Assembly: GCF_905397285.1 (NCBI RefSeq)
Contig: NZ_CAJPUX010000003.1
Span: 62,001 to 126,000, forward strand
Origin: Cupriavidus plantarum
GTDB lineage: Bacteria > Pseudomonadota > Gammaproteobacteria > Burkholderiales > Burkholderiaceae
Direction: 5' to 3'
DNA length: 64,000 nt
Shown: in pieces, positions 9,516 to 18,894 of the stretch
Numbering within the stretch: the first letter of the stretch is position 1
How the letters are laid out: each line of letters starts with the position of its first letter
Position numbers and translations under genes: made by a program
Notes under the pieces: model-generated
The model's database searches: none
The model's input: only the letters and a program-made list of their open reading frames with translations
Told to the model about the DNA's origin: nothing

Positions 9516-10460
9516 ATGGTCATTGTACTGTATGCCCTGACGGCACTTCTCTATTGCGGCCTGGCCTTTCACGGCTGGTCGACACGGCACCCCCGGCTCG
9601 CGGCCGCCGGAGGCATGCCGCTGGGCCAGCCCGGCGCGGCTTCTGCGGCCCTCTCGTCCCCCGGGCCGCTCGGCGTGCCCCCGGGCGGCGGCCGCTCGGA
9701 CAGCCAGCCGGCGTGGTGGCATCTGCTGATGCTGGCGGCGCTGGCGAGCCATGGCCTGCTGCTTCACGAGACGATCTTTCCGGCCGACCGCATGGTGTTC
9801 GGCTTCGCGTTCGCCCTGTCGGCGATGCTCTGGCTCGGTATCGGCATCTACTGGATCGAAAGCTTCTTCTTTTCGCTCGCGGGTCTCGGGCTGATCGTCG
9901 TGCCGGTGGCGATGATCGCGAGCCTGATGCCGCTGGCGTTCCCGGGCGCGCAGATCCTCGGCTATGCCGCGCGGCCGCTGTTCAAGCTGCATTTCATCAT
10001 CGCCAACGTGGCATACGGCCTGTTCACGCTCGCCGCCTTCCACGCGTTCCTGATGTTGCTGGCCGAGCGCCGGCTTCATGGTTTCCAGGGGTCGCCGACG
10101 CACGAGCGCGTGCAGGGGCAGTGGCTGGGCCGCTGGCTGGACCTGTTGCCGCCGTTGCTGACGCTCGAGAAACTGCTGTTCCGGCTGATCGGCGCGGGCT
10201 TCCTGCTGCTGACGATGACGATCGCGTCAGGCTTCCTGTTCTCCGAGGAACTGTTCGGCCGCGCCTTCCGCATGGACCACAAGACCGTGTTCGCGATCAT
10301 CTCGTGGGCCATGTTCGGCGGTATCCTGATCGGCCGGCATTTCCGCGGCTGGCGCGGCCGTACCGCGCTGCGCTGGGTCATCGCCTCGTTCGGCATCCTG
10401 CTGCTCGCGTATGTGGGCAGCCGCTTCGTGCTCGAAGTCATCCTGCATCGCCTCACCTGA
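9516..10460 (+). CDS. CcsA/YpjD-like cytochrome c assembly membrane protein
   Basis: Polytopic membrane protein of 314 residues with about eight hydrophobic segments. The C-terminal part resembles the CcsA/HemX-type domain: AMFGGILIGRHFRGWRGRTAL and a conserved His in FRMDHKTVFAIISWAMF. Found next to ffh in many betaproteobacteria as the inner-membrane protein YpjD. A role in haem handling or cytochrome c maturation is inferred from the domain only; no WWD haem motif is evident. Followed by a small gene 10 bases on. Confidence 0.85.
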   Translation: MVIVLYALTALLYCGLAFHGWSTRHPRLAAAGGMPLGQPGAASAALSSPGPLGVPPGGGRSDSQPAWWHLLMLAALASHGLLLHETIFPADRMVFGFAFALSAMLWLGIGIYWIESFFFSLAGLGLIVVPVAMIASLMPLAFPGAQILGYAARPLFKLHFIIANVAYGLFTLAAFHAFLMLLAERRLHGFQGSPTHERVQGQWLGRWLDLLPPLLTLEKLLFRLIGAGFLLLTMTIASGFLFSEELFGRAFRMDHKTVFAIISWAMFGGILIGRHFRGWRGRTALRWVIASFGILLLAYVGSRFVLEVILHRLT

Positions 10461-10470
10461 GCGCCGCCTC

Positions 10471-10779
10471 ATGGCAAGAATCCTGATCCTGCTGGCCGTC
10501 GTGCTTGGCATCCTGTGGTGGCTGCGCGGCCGTGGCGAGACGCGGCAGGTGCCGCCGCGCGGCAAGGACCGGCCCGCTGCACGGCCGGAAGGTCGCACGG
10601 AGGGTCGGACGGAAGGTCGGACAAACGACGGATCGGCCGATGCCATGGAGCCGATGGTCCAGTGCGCGCAATGCGGCGTGCATCTGCCGCGCAGCGAGGC
10701 GCTCGGCTGGCAGGGGCTCCATTACTGCCGGCGCAGCCATTTGCCCGATCACACAGAACCGGGCGGCACGCGCTCATGA
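10471..10779 (+). CDS. PP0621-like small membrane-anchored zinc-ribbon-type protein
   Basis: 102 residues: one N-terminal membrane segment (ILILLAVVLGILWWL), a linker with three copies of EGRT, then a short Cys motif (MVQCAQCGVHLPRSEALGW, then HYCRRSHLPDH). The CxxC plus C-x4-H arrangement suggests a single metal site and matches proteins annotated PP0621 family, of unknown function. Its stop overlaps the start of the kinase gene (ATGA). The EGRT copies are a 12-bp in-frame repeat. Confidence 0.75.
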   Translation: MARILILLAVVLGILWWLRGRGETRQVPPRGKDRPAARPEGRTEGRTEGRTNDGSADAMEPMVQCAQCGVHLPRSEALGWQGLHYCRRSHLPDHTEPGGTRS

Positions 10780-13043
10780 GCACGCACCCGACGGGCGGCA
10801 CCCCGCGCGCGGGCAAGACGGCGTCGCGGTCTTCGACGGGGGCCGGGCAGAAGGGCTCACAGACCGGCGCACAGACCGGCGCACAGACCGGCTCACAGAC
10901 CGGCTCGCAGAAAGCCACGCAGAAGGGATCGCAGACGGGATCGCAAAAGGGATCCCAGAAGGCCGCCTACCGGCATGCGCCCAATCTGCTCGACAAGGGC
11001 ACGCCGTTCACCAGCGGCAGCGTGTTGCGCCAGTTGTGGCGGCAGCCCGAGCCGCCGGAATTCCACTGGCGGCTGCTGCGCTATTTCTGCTGGACCCGGC
11101 TCGCCGTGGCCCTGCTGCTGCTCGGCTATGCGTGGCTGCCGCTCGATCGCGCCCCGCGCGTGCTGGTGGCCACCGAGGGCATGCGCGTGGTCCACGCCAT
11201 GCCCGCGATCGTGCCTTACCTCGTCATCGCCATCCTGCTGGCGGGCGCCGCGTTCTGGCGGCGGCGGTTCCAGTTGCGGGTGCGCGTCGAGGTCCTGCTC
11301 GACCTGCTCATGCTGGCGGCGATCTTCCTCGTGGTGACCAAGGGCAGTCACGGCGAAGGCGTCGCAATGATCTTCCTGCTGCCCGCGCTCGAAGCGGGCG
11401 CGCTGACGAGCCTGCCGTTCGCGCTGTTCACGGCCGCGATGTCGGCGCTGGTCGTCATGAGCGAACCCTTCGTGCATACGCTGCTGTCGCGGCAGCCGGA
11501 CGCGGATCTGCTCGGCTCCGGACTGTTCAGCCTGGTGTTCATGATCGCCGCGTTCGTCATGCATATGCTGGCCAACCGGCAGATCGCGCAGGAACAGCTG
11601 GCGCTCGCGCGCGAGCATGAACTGCGCATGCAGCAGCTGGTCAACCGCTTGCTCGTCAACGACATGCAGGATGGCGTGATGCTGGTGCGCGCGAACGGCG
11701 CGGTGGTCGCGGCCAATCCGGCGGCCGTGGTGCTGCTGGGGGTGCAGCCGCACGAGCGGATTCGCGAAGGGCAGATCCGCGCTGGCGAACGCGAGGGCGC
11801 GCTGTTCGACCTGCGCCGCATTCCGCGGCTGCAGCCGCTGATGGAGATGCTGCGCGACTGGCTGCGCACGAAGGACGACGTGCCCCGCATCCTGCAACTG
11901 CTGCCGCTGCCGGCGCAGCCGACCGCGGGCGGGCCGATGCTCCATACGCGGCTGCGCCTGCGTTTCGTGCTGCCGGGGCTTGCGGGTGTGCGTTCGACGC
12001 TGTCGCAGGCGTACACAGTGCCGACCTCCATCGATACCGAGGGCTGGAGCGACATGTCGCCGGAGACCGCGGCGCGCATGCGGCTGGCCATCGCGCAGAA
12101 CGAGGCCATGGCGTGGAGCGCCGAGGACGAAGCGCTGTTGCGCAGCGAGATGCGGGACACGCTGCTCGTGCATATCGAGAGCTGGGAGCGGATCGCCGAA
12201 CAGGTGCAGCAGGAAAAGCTGGCCGCGATGGGCCGCCTCGTGGCCAGCGTGGCGCATCAGATCCGCAATCCGCTCGCGGCGATCAGCCAGGCCAACGAGC
12301 TGCTGGCAGACTCGGTCCGCTCGGAGGGCATGCGGGCGGAGGCGGGTGCCGGATCGGATGCGGGCGGCGCGGGCATGGGACATCCGGCCGGCGGCGATGT
12401 CGACGCGCGGCTGCTGCGGATCATCAGCGACAACGTGCGGCGGCTCGACCAGGTGGTTTCCGACGTGCTGCAGCTGTCGCGCCGGCCCCGCACGGAGCAT
12501 AGCTCGGTGAAGCTCGCGCAGGCGCTGCCCGAGATCGTGGACCGATGGCGGCTGGAAATGCGGTCGCGCGCGGGCACGCGCGCGGATGTCAATGCGAACG
12601 CCATTCGCATTACCGTGGACCTCGCCCAGCCACTGATCTTCGACGCCTCGCAGCTGCAGCAGGTGCTCGGCAATCTGCTGGACAACGCGTGGCGGTACTG
12701 CAGCCGGCTGCCGGGTTCGATCCGCCTGCTGGCGCATGCGTTGGATCAGCACCACGCCGAACTCATCGTCTGGAACGACGGCGCGGAGGTATCGCGCGAG
12801 CATCAGCGCAGCCTGTTCGAGCCGTTTTTCACCAGCAACGCCCAGGGGACGGGCCTCGGGCTGTTCATGGCGCGCGAGCTCTGCGGCGCCAACGATGCGC
12901 AGGTGCGCTACGGCACCATCGCGCTCGAAACGTTGCTGGATCGCACAGGGATGCTCGCGCCGGGCGCTCGCGATACACTCCCGGCCAAAGCCTTCGTGCT
13001 GACGATGCGCATCGATACGCCTGACGCGGCCGCCGGCCATTGA
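10776..13043 (+). CDS. PilS-like sensor histidine kinase
   Basis: 755-residue membrane kinase. Residues 1-60 are Gly/Ser/Gln/Thr low complexity encoded by a 12-bp tandem repeat. From about residue 95 there are roughly six hydrophobic segments, then a PAS-like domain (LVNDMQDGVMLVRANGAVVA), a HisKA domain with the phospho-acceptor His494 in VAHQIRNPLAAIS, and a HATPase domain (N box LGNLLDNAWRYC, G box GTGLGLFMARELC). It overlaps the previous gene by 4 bases and its stop abuts the regulator start, so the pair is co-translated. PilS of type IV pili is the closest recognisable relative; no pilin gene is in the window, so the target is open. Confidence 0.88.
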   Translation: MSTHPTGGTPRAGKTASRSSTGAGQKGSQTGAQTGAQTGSQTGSQKATQKGSQTGSQKGSQKAAYRHAPNLLDKGTPFTSGSVLRQLWRQPEPPEFHWRLLRYFCWTRLAVALLLLGYAWLPLDRAPRVLVATEGMRVVHAMPAIVPYLVIAILLAGAAFWRRRFQLRVRVEVLLDLLMLAAIFLVVTKGSHGEGVAMIFLLPALEAGALTSLPFALFTAAMSALVVMSEPFVHTLLSRQPDADLLGSGLFSLVFMIAAFVMHMLANRQIAQEQLALAREHELRMQQLVNRLLVNDMQDGVMLVRANGAVVAANPAAVVLLGVQPHERIREGQIRAGEREGALFDLRRIPRLQPLMEMLRDWLRTKDDVPRILQLLPLPAQPTAGGPMLHTRLRLRFVLPGLAGVRSTLSQAYTVPTSIDTEGWSDMSPETAARMRLAIAQNEAMAWSAEDEALLRSEMRDTLLVHIESWERIAEQVQQEKLAAMGRLVASVAHQIRNPLAAISQANELLADSVRSEGMRAEAGAGSDAGGAGMGHPAGGDVDARLLRIISDNVRRLDQVVSDVLQLSRRPRTEHSSVKLAQALPEIVDRWRLEMRSRAGTRADVNANAIRITVDLAQPLIFDASQLQQVLGNLLDNAWRYCSRLPGSIRLLAHALDQHHAELIVWNDGAEVSREHQRSLFEPFFTSNAQGTGLGLFMARELCGANDAQVRYGTIALETLLDRTGMLAPGARDTLPAKAFVLTMRIDTPDAAAGH

Positions 13044-14783
13044 ATGCCGAACGACCGAACGGCCCGAACAACGAGTACCCTCCTGCCCACCATGCCCGCC
13101 CGACCTCCCACCCTCGATCCGATTCTCGTTATCGACGACGAGGCCGATCTGCGCGAGCTGCTCGAGATATCGCTGCGCCGGATGGGGCATGACGTCGTCA
13201 TGGCGGGCTCGCTCGCGGAGGCGCGCCAGCGGCTCGCCGAGCGGCGCTACAGCCTGGTGCTGACCGACATGCGGCTCGGCGACGGGCTCGGGATCGAGAT
13301 CGTGCGGCAGCTGTCCGCCGCGCCGGAGCGCGTGCCCGTGGCGGTGATCACGGCCTATGGCAGCGCCGACAACGCGGTGGACGCGCTCAAGGCCGGCGCG
13401 TTCGACTACATCGCCAAGCCGGTCTCGCTCGACCAGCTGCGCACGCTCATCCTGAACGCGCTCGGGCGCAAGCAGAGCGATGGCGCCGCGGGAACGCCTT
13501 CCGACAGCGCCGAGGCGAAGGAGCTCGGCGAACGCATGATGGGACTGCTGCCCGGCCTCTCGCCGGCCATGCAGGAGGTACGCCGTTCGCTGTCGCGCCT
13601 TGCGCGAAGCATGGCGCCAGTAGTCATCAGCGGGGAGTCCGGCAGCGGCAAGGAGCGCGCGGCGCGGGCGATCCACGCGGTGAGCGCGCGCGCCGCGCAT
13701 CCGTTCGTCGCGGTCAACTGCGGCGCGATTCCCGAGTCGCTGATGGAATCGGAATTCTTCGGCTACGTGAAGGGCGCTTTCACGGGCGCGGACGCCGAGC
13801 GCGGCGGTTTCTTTCAGGCGGCCAACGGCGGCACGCTGCTGCTCGACGAGGTGGCCGACCTGCCGCTGGCGATGCAGGTGAAGCTGCTGCGCGCGCTGCA
13901 GGAGCGGCGCGTGCGCAAGATCGGCGCGAACAAGGAAGACGTGGTGGACGTGCGCGTCATGTGCGCGAGCCACAAGGATTTGGCGGCGATGGTCGCGACG
14001 GGAGCGTTCAGGCAGGACTTGTATTACCGGCTGAACGTGCTGGAGCTGCGCATGCCGACGCTGCGCGAGCGCGCCGAGGACGTGCCCGTGCTGGCGCGCG
14101 CGATTCTGGAGCATCTGGCCGTGCGCTATGGCGATGCCCATCCGCGCCGCCTGTCCGGCCCGGCGCTGGCGCGGCTGACCGCGTATCCGTTCCCGGGCAA
14201 CGTGCGCGAGCTCGAGAACCTGCTCGAACGCGCCTATGCGTTCGCGGAGGGCGAGGAGATCGACGTGGCGGACCTCGGGCCGCTCGAGGCTGGCATGGAG
14301 CGCGCGACAATGCTGCAGCCGCCGCCGTTGCCGCCCGTGGTGTCGAACACGGCGCCGGTGTGGGGCACGATGGGGGGCTGGTCCCCGACGCCAGCGGGCG
14401 CGCTATCACCCACCCACGTGCCCACCCACGTGCCTACCCATGCGCCCGTAGCCACCCACGTGGCTGAACCCGCGCCGGAGGCCGAGCCCGCGTCCGTCGC
14501 GGTGGATCCGCTCGCCCAGGCGCTTGGCGACGTCAGTTTTCCGATCGACCTGCCCGCGCGGCTGGAGGCCATCGAACGCGAGCTGATCCTGCGCGCGCTG
14601 CGGCAGACCGGGTTCAACCGCACGGCGGCCGCGCCGCTGCTCGGCCTGAACTTCCGGCAGCTGCGCTATCGCATCCAGCAGCTCGAGATCCGGGACGAGC
14701 GCGAGGGGCGCGACGTGGGGGTGGAGATCCCGGTCGACACCCTGCCCGAAATCCTGCGGGAGGGGGAGGGCAGCGATGGCTGA
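13044..14783 (+). CDS. PilR-like sigma-54-dependent response regulator
   Basis: NtrC-class activator of 579 residues. The receiver domain has DDEAD at residues 31-35 and phospho-acceptor Asp75 (LTDMRLGDG). The AAA+ domain has Walker A GESGSGKE (197-204), the sigma-54 contact loop GAFTGA (244-249) and Walker B GGTLLLDEV. The C-terminal Fis-type helix-turn-helix ends with NRTAAAPLLGLNFRQLRYRI. A linker of about 90 residues carries PTHVPTHVPTHAP repeats. Direct abutment to the kinase makes them a cognate pair. An internal Met at residue 17 is an alternative start. Confidence 0.92.
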   Translation: MPNDRTARTTSTLLPTMPARPPTLDPILVIDDEADLRELLEISLRRMGHDVVMAGSLAEARQRLAERRYSLVLTDMRLGDGLGIEIVRQLSAAPERVPVAVITAYGSADNAVDALKAGAFDYIAKPVSLDQLRTLILNALGRKQSDGAAGTPSDSAEAKELGERMMGLLPGLSPAMQEVRRSLSRLARSMAPVVISGESGSGKERAARAIHAVSARAAHPFVAVNCGAIPESLMESEFFGYVKGAFTGADAERGGFFQAANGGTLLLDEVADLPLAMQVKLLRALQERRVRKIGANKEDVVDVRVMCASHKDLAAMVATGAFRQDLYYRLNVLELRMPTLRERAEDVPVLARAILEHLAVRYGDAHPRRLSGPALARLTAYPFPGNVRELENLLERAYAFAEGEEIDVADLGPLEAGMERATMLQPPPLPPVVSNTAPVWGTMGGWSPTPAGALSPTHVPTHVPTHAPVATHVAEPAPEAEPASVAVDPLAQALGDVSFPIDLPARLEAIERELILRALRQTGFNRTAAAPLLGLNFRQLRYRIQQLEIRDEREGRDVGVEIPVDTLPEILREGEGSDG

Positions 14784-15426
14784 TCGGGCCGCTAAAACCG
14801 CTGACGCCGCTGACGCCGCTGACGCTTCGCACGCTGCCCACGCCGCATCGGACGCGGACTTCGTGCCGAACGCTGACGGGTGGGTGCCCGCCGCGCGCCA
14901 CCTGCCGTCCCCGAACTACGACGCACGGCCGGCCGACCTGCCGACCGACCTCGTGGTGATCCACAACATCAGCCTCCCGCCGGGGCAGTTCGGCACCGGC
15001 GATATCGAGGCGTTTTTCCAGAACCGGCTCGATATCTCGCGCGATCCGTTCTACGAGCAGATTCGCGACGTCCGCGTTTCCGCGCACTTTCTGATCGCAC
15101 GCGATGGGGCGCTCATGCAGTTTGTCGCGTGCACGCAACGAGCCTGGCATGCCGGGCAATCCGAATTTCTCGGTCGCCCGCGCTGCAACGATTTCTCGAT
15201 CGGCATCGAGATCGAGGGGACCGACGATGTGCCGTTCACCGCGGCGCAATATCGGACGGCGGCCGCGCTCGTGCGCGCGTTGCGGCTCGCCTACCCGATC
15301 GACGCCGTGGCCGGGCACAGCGATATCGCGCCGGGCCGCAAGACCGACCCCGGTCCGCACTTCGATTGGGATCGGCTCGCCAAACTGGCGCAACTGCCCC
15401 CCGCGCTGCTGCCATATCGTGCATGA
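14776..15426 (+). CDS. ampD: 1,6-anhydro-N-acetylmuramyl-L-alanine amidase
   Basis: Cytoplasmic zinc amidase of cell-wall recycling; removes peptide from anhydro-muropeptides and thereby sets AmpR-type signalling levels. The Ami_2 domain shows zinc ligands in VVIHNISLPPGQFG and GHSDIAPGRKTDPGPHFDW, plus FSIGIEIEGTDD. The first 30 residues are an Ala/Asp/His tract encoded by a GCTGACGCC repeat before the normal N-terminus. The start overlaps the regulator gene by 8 bases, so it is coupled to it. Confidence 0.94.
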   Translation: MADRAAKTADAADAADASHAAHAASDADFVPNADGWVPAARHLPSPNYDARPADLPTDLVVIHNISLPPGQFGTGDIEAFFQNRLDISRDPFYEQIRDVRVSAHFLIARDGALMQFVACTQRAWHAGQSEFLGRPRCNDFSIGIEIEGTDDVPFTAAQYRTAAALVRALRLAYPIDAVAGHSDIAPGRKTDPGPHFDWDRLAKLAQLPPALLPYRA

Positions 15427-15622
15427 GGCACCTGCCTCGTCACCAGCGTTGTCCCCGCTCCCTGTAGGCCTATCGTCGCCTTTTCGCCATAGAAATAAAT
15501 TTAAAGGTATGTGCGGAAGCCCGCATCCCTTGGCGCATCGGGGCTGGCGGGAATGTGGCGCTGCCGCATCCGGAAAACAGAGGGCAAATCACCCTTGTCA
15601 AGTCTGTTCATTCGCGGCCGAT

Positions 15623-15638
15623 TCACTATACTTAGCCC
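15623..15638 (+). promoter_or_regulatory. NrdR-box-like site 1 (degenerate)
   Basis: TCACTATACTTAGCCC keeps the core of an NrdR box in its left half and overlaps a TATACT -10-like hexamer (15627-15632). It starts exactly 31 bp before site 2, three helical turns, the spacing typical of tandem NrdR boxes. The match is partial, so it is read together with site 2. Confidence 0.5.
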
Positions 15639-15653
15639 AGTTTTTCGAGGCGA

Positions 15654-15669
15654 CCACAATATCTAGTGG
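15654..15669 (+). promoter_or_regulatory. NrdR box 2 upstream of nrdAB
   Basis: CCACAATATCTAGTGG, which widens to an 18-bp site (15653-15670) with perfect ACCAC/GTGGT arms. This fits the known palindromic NrdR box (C-rich arm, AT centre, G-rich arm). NrdR represses ribonucleotide reductase genes from tandem boxes when dATP is plentiful. nrdR itself is not in the window. Confidence 0.75.
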
Positions 15670-15887
15670 TCCCCTCCAGGGACCGACCCCAATGTGAGGC
15701 GTGCGGCGGCATGGGATGTGCTGCCGGCGCCGCAGCAGCGGAGCGGGTCGGGGCAATACCAGAGTCCCTAGCAGAATGATCGCCAGTGCAGTGGGGTTCT
15801 CGCCCGGCAAAGCCGGAACCGAGAGTGTCTTCTGAAGCGCATTTTGCTAGGGACTTTGTCACTTCCAAATACAAGGGGAACTACCTC

Positions 15888-18830
15888 ATGCAAACGGCCC
15901 AGAACGAACTCGCCACTGGCGTATCGAGCGCTGTCGGTGCAGCCGGCACGTCGCAGTCCACCTCCGCCGCTGCGGGAACGGGTTATCAGGACTACAAGAT
16001 CATTCGCCGCAATGGCGCCGTCGTGGCGTTCGAGCCGAGCAAGATTTCCGTCGCCGTGACCAAGGCCTTCCTGGCCGTCAACGGTGGCACGGGTGCCGCC
16101 TCCGCGCGTGTGCGCGAACTGGTGGAACAACTGACGCAGTCGGTCGTGCGCGCGCTGCTGCGCAGCCGCCCGAACGGCGGCACGTTCCATATCGAGGACG
16201 TGCAGGATCACGTGGAACTGGCGCTGATGCGTTCGGGCGAGCATGAGGTGGCCCGTGCATACGTGCTGTATCGCGAGAAGCGTTCGCAGGAACGCGCGCA
16301 GGCCAATGCGCAGGCTGTGGCCCGCGTGCAGGAAGCCGGCGGCGTGGCCGTCAACGTGCTGGACGCCGGCGTCGTGCGTCCGCTGGACCTCGTGGCGCTG
16401 CACGAGCTCATCGACACGGCCTGCAGCGGTCTGGGCGAAGGCGTGAGCGCCGAGCCGATCCTGAAGGAAACGCTCAAGAACCTGTACGATGGCGTGCCGC
16501 TGACGCAGGTCTACGACTCGGCCATCCTGGCCGCCCGTACGCTGATCGAGAAGGATCCGGCGTACAGCCAGGTCACGGCCCGCATCCTGCTGCACACGAT
16601 CCGCAAGGAAATCCTTGGCGCCGAAGTGACGCAGTCGGAAATGTCGGTGCGCTACGCCGAGTACTTCCCGAAATTCATCGCGCGCGGTATCGAAGCCGAA
16701 CTGCTCGACGAGAAGCTGGCCACGTACGACCTGGCCCGTCTGGGCGCGGCGCTGGACGCCTCGCGGGACTTCCAGTTCAACTACCTCGGCCTGCAGACGC
16801 TGTACGACCGCTACTTCCTGCATATCGACGAGACGCGCATCGAAATGCCGCAGGCATTCTTCATGCGCGTGGCCATGGGCCTGGCGCTCGAAGAGAAGGA
16901 CCGTGAAGCGCGCGCGATCGAGTTCTATCAACTGCTGTCGTCGTTCGACTTCATGTCGTCCACGCCGACGCTGTTCAACTCGGGCACGCGCCGTTCGCAG
17001 CTGTCCTCGTGCTACCTGACCACGGTGTCGGACGACCTCGAGGGCATCTATGAGGCGCTCAAGGAAAACGCGCTGCTGTCGAAGTTCGCGGGCGGCCTGG
17101 GCAACGACTGGACCAATGTGCGCGCGCTGGGTTCGCACATCAAGGGCACCAACGGCAAGAGCCAGGGCGTGGTGCCGTTCCTGAAGGTGGTGAACGACAC
17201 GGCCGTGGCCGTAAACCAGGGCGGCAAGCGCAAGGGCGCGGTGTGCGCGTACCTGGAGACGTGGCACCTGGACATCGAGGAATTCCTCGAGCTGCGCAAG
17301 AACACCGGTGACGACCGTCGCCGCACGCACGACATGAACACGGCCAACTGGATTCCGGACCTGTTCATGAAGCGCGTGATGGAAGGCGGCGAGTGGACGC
17401 TGTTCTCGCCGGCGACCTGCCCGGACCTGCACGACAAGGTCGGCAAGGCTTTCGAGACCGCCTACCTCGGCTATGAAGCCAAGGCCGCCAGCGGCGAGCT
17501 CAAGCTGTTCAAGAAGATCCCGGCCGTGCAGCTGTGGCGCAAGATGCTGGGCATGCTGTTCGAGACCGGTCATCCGTGGATCACGTTCAAGGATCCCTGC
17601 AACATCCGCAGCCCGCAGCAGCACGTGGGCGTGGTGCACAGCTCGAACCTCTGCACGGAAATCACGCTGAACACGAACGACAGCGAGATCGCCGTCTGCA
17701 ACCTGGGCTCGGTCAACCTCGTCGCGCACCTGAAGCAACTGGCCGACGGTTCGCACGTGCTCGACCACGAGAAGCTGCAGAAGACCATCCGCACCGCGAT
17801 GCGCATGCTCGACAACGTGATCGACATCAACTACTACGCCGTGGACAAGGCGCGCAATTCGAACCTGCGCCATCGTCCGGTCGGCATGGGCATCATGGGC
17901 TTCCAGGACTGCCTGCACGTGCAGCGCGTGCCGTACGCCAGCGATGCCGCGGTGAAGTTCGCCGACACGTCGATGGAAGCGGTGTGCTACTACGCGTACC
18001 AGGCATCGACCGAACTGGCTGAAGAGCGCGGCCGCTACAGCACGTACGAGGGCTCGCTGTGGGATCGCGGCATCCTGCCGCAGGACTCGCTGAAGCTGCT
18101 GGCCGAAGAGCGTGGCGGTTACCTCGACGTGGATTACTCTTCGACGATGGACTGGGATGCCCTGCGCGCCCGCATCAAGCAGCACGGCATGCGCAACTCG
18201 AACTGCATCGCGATCGCGCCGACGGCGACGATCTCGAACATCATCGGCGTGTCCGCGTGCATCGAGCCGACGTTCCAGAACCTGTATGTGAAGTCGAACC
18301 TGTCGGGCGAGTTCACGGTGGTCAACGACTACCTCGTGCGTGACCTGAAGGCCCGTGGCCTGTGGGACGAGGTGATGGTTGCCGACCTGAAGTACTTCGA
18401 CGGTTCGCTGGCCCGTATCGACCGCATTCCGCAGGACCTGCGCGACATCTACGCCACCGCGTTCGAAGTCGAGCCGACGTGGCTCGTGGAAGCCGCCAGC
18501 CGCCGCCAGAAGTGGATCGATCAGGCACAGTCGCTGAACATCTATATGGCCGGCGCGTCGGGCAAGAAGCTGGACGACACGTACAAGCTTGCATGGACGC
18601 GCGGTCTCAAGACCACGTACTACCTGCGCACGATCGCCGCCACCCACGTGGAGAAGTCCACGGTGTCGCGCGGTTCGCTGAACGCGGTGTCGTCGGGCGC
18701 GGACAACGGCGGTGTTTCGGCGCTGGACAAGGCGGCCGCCGCGGCGCCCGTGATGCCGGAAGCCGAGGGCGCGGTCTGCACGATGCGTCCGGGCGATCCT
18801 GGCTTCGACGAGTGCGAAGCCTGCCAGTAA
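15888..18830 (+). CDS. nrdA: Ribonucleoside-diphosphate reductase, alpha subunit (class Ia)
   Basis: Large subunit reducing NDPs to dNDPs. 980 residues. An ATP-cone allosteric domain comes first (IIRRNGAVVAFEPSKISVAV), so activity should be dATP-sensitive. Catalytic-core motifs are SQLSSCYLTT, NLCTEITLN and IAPTATISNIIG, with the redox pair CEAC in the last five residues. The start at 15888 follows AAGGGG with good spacing; an upstream in-frame Met at 15786 lacks conserved sequence. The N-terminal 40 residues are Ala/Ser/Thr-rich. nrdB follows after 64 bases. Confidence 0.97.
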   Translation: MQTAQNELATGVSSAVGAAGTSQSTSAAAGTGYQDYKIIRRNGAVVAFEPSKISVAVTKAFLAVNGGTGAASARVRELVEQLTQSVVRALLRSRPNGGTFHIEDVQDHVELALMRSGEHEVARAYVLYREKRSQERAQANAQAVARVQEAGGVAVNVLDAGVVRPLDLVALHELIDTACSGLGEGVSAEPILKETLKNLYDGVPLTQVYDSAILAARTLIEKDPAYSQVTARILLHTIRKEILGAEVTQSEMSVRYAEYFPKFIARGIEAELLDEKLATYDLARLGAALDASRDFQFNYLGLQTLYDRYFLHIDETRIEMPQAFFMRVAMGLALEEKDREARAIEFYQLLSSFDFMSSTPTLFNSGTRRSQLSSCYLTTVSDDLEGIYEALKENALLSKFAGGLGNDWTNVRALGSHIKGTNGKSQGVVPFLKVVNDTAVAVNQGGKRKGAVCAYLETWHLDIEEFLELRKNTGDDRRRTHDMNTANWIPDLFMKRVMEGGEWTLFSPATCPDLHDKVGKAFETAYLGYEAKAASGELKLFKKIPAVQLWRKMLGMLFETGHPWITFKDPCNIRSPQQHVGVVHSSNLCTEITLNTNDSEIAVCNLGSVNLVAHLKQLADGSHVLDHEKLQKTIRTAMRMLDNVIDINYYAVDKARNSNLRHRPVGMGIMGFQDCLHVQRVPYASDAAVKFADTSMEAVCYYAYQASTELAEERGRYSTYEGSLWDRGILPQDSLKLLAEERGGYLDVDYSSTMDWDALRARIKQHGMRNSNCIAIAPTATISNIIGVSACIEPTFQNLYVKSNLSGEFTVVNDYLVRDLKARGLWDEVMVADLKYFDGSLARIDRIPQDLRDIYATAFEVEPTWLVEAASRRQKWIDQAQSLNIYMAGASGKKLDDTYKLAWTRGLKTTYYLRTIAATHVEKSTVSRGSLNAVSSGADNGGVSALDKAAAAAPVMPEAEGAVCTMRPGDPGFDECEACQ

Positions 18831-18894
18831 GCATTGCCATGCCGGGCCGCGTTCATGACGGCCCGGTAGCGACCCAATCAATCGGAGAAACACT

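Larger units (their letters stand above)
15427..15887. other. nrdA upstream region and leader, no gene
   Basis: 461 bases between ampD and nrdA. The part around 15590-15670 is AT-richer than its surroundings and carries a -10-like TATACT at 15627 and two NrdR-box-like sites. About 200 bases of leader follow before the nrdA start. I see no ORF with the genome's codon pattern and no recognisable riboswitch; an uncharacterised structured leader cannot be excluded. Confidence 0.6.

Noticed and set aside
10893..14141. A 1082-residue open frame on the minus strand
   Set aside because: It is antisense to the well-supported kinase and regulator genes, gives His/Arg/Gln-rich sequence without domains, and is explained by high GC content.
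15786..15887. N-terminal extension of nrdA from an upstream Met
   Set aside because: The added 34 residues have no conserved content, while the ATG at 15888 has a good ribosome-binding site.
15768..18893. A 1041-residue open frame on the minus strand
   Set aside because: Exactly antisense to nrdA and lacking any domain; a shadow of its codon structure.
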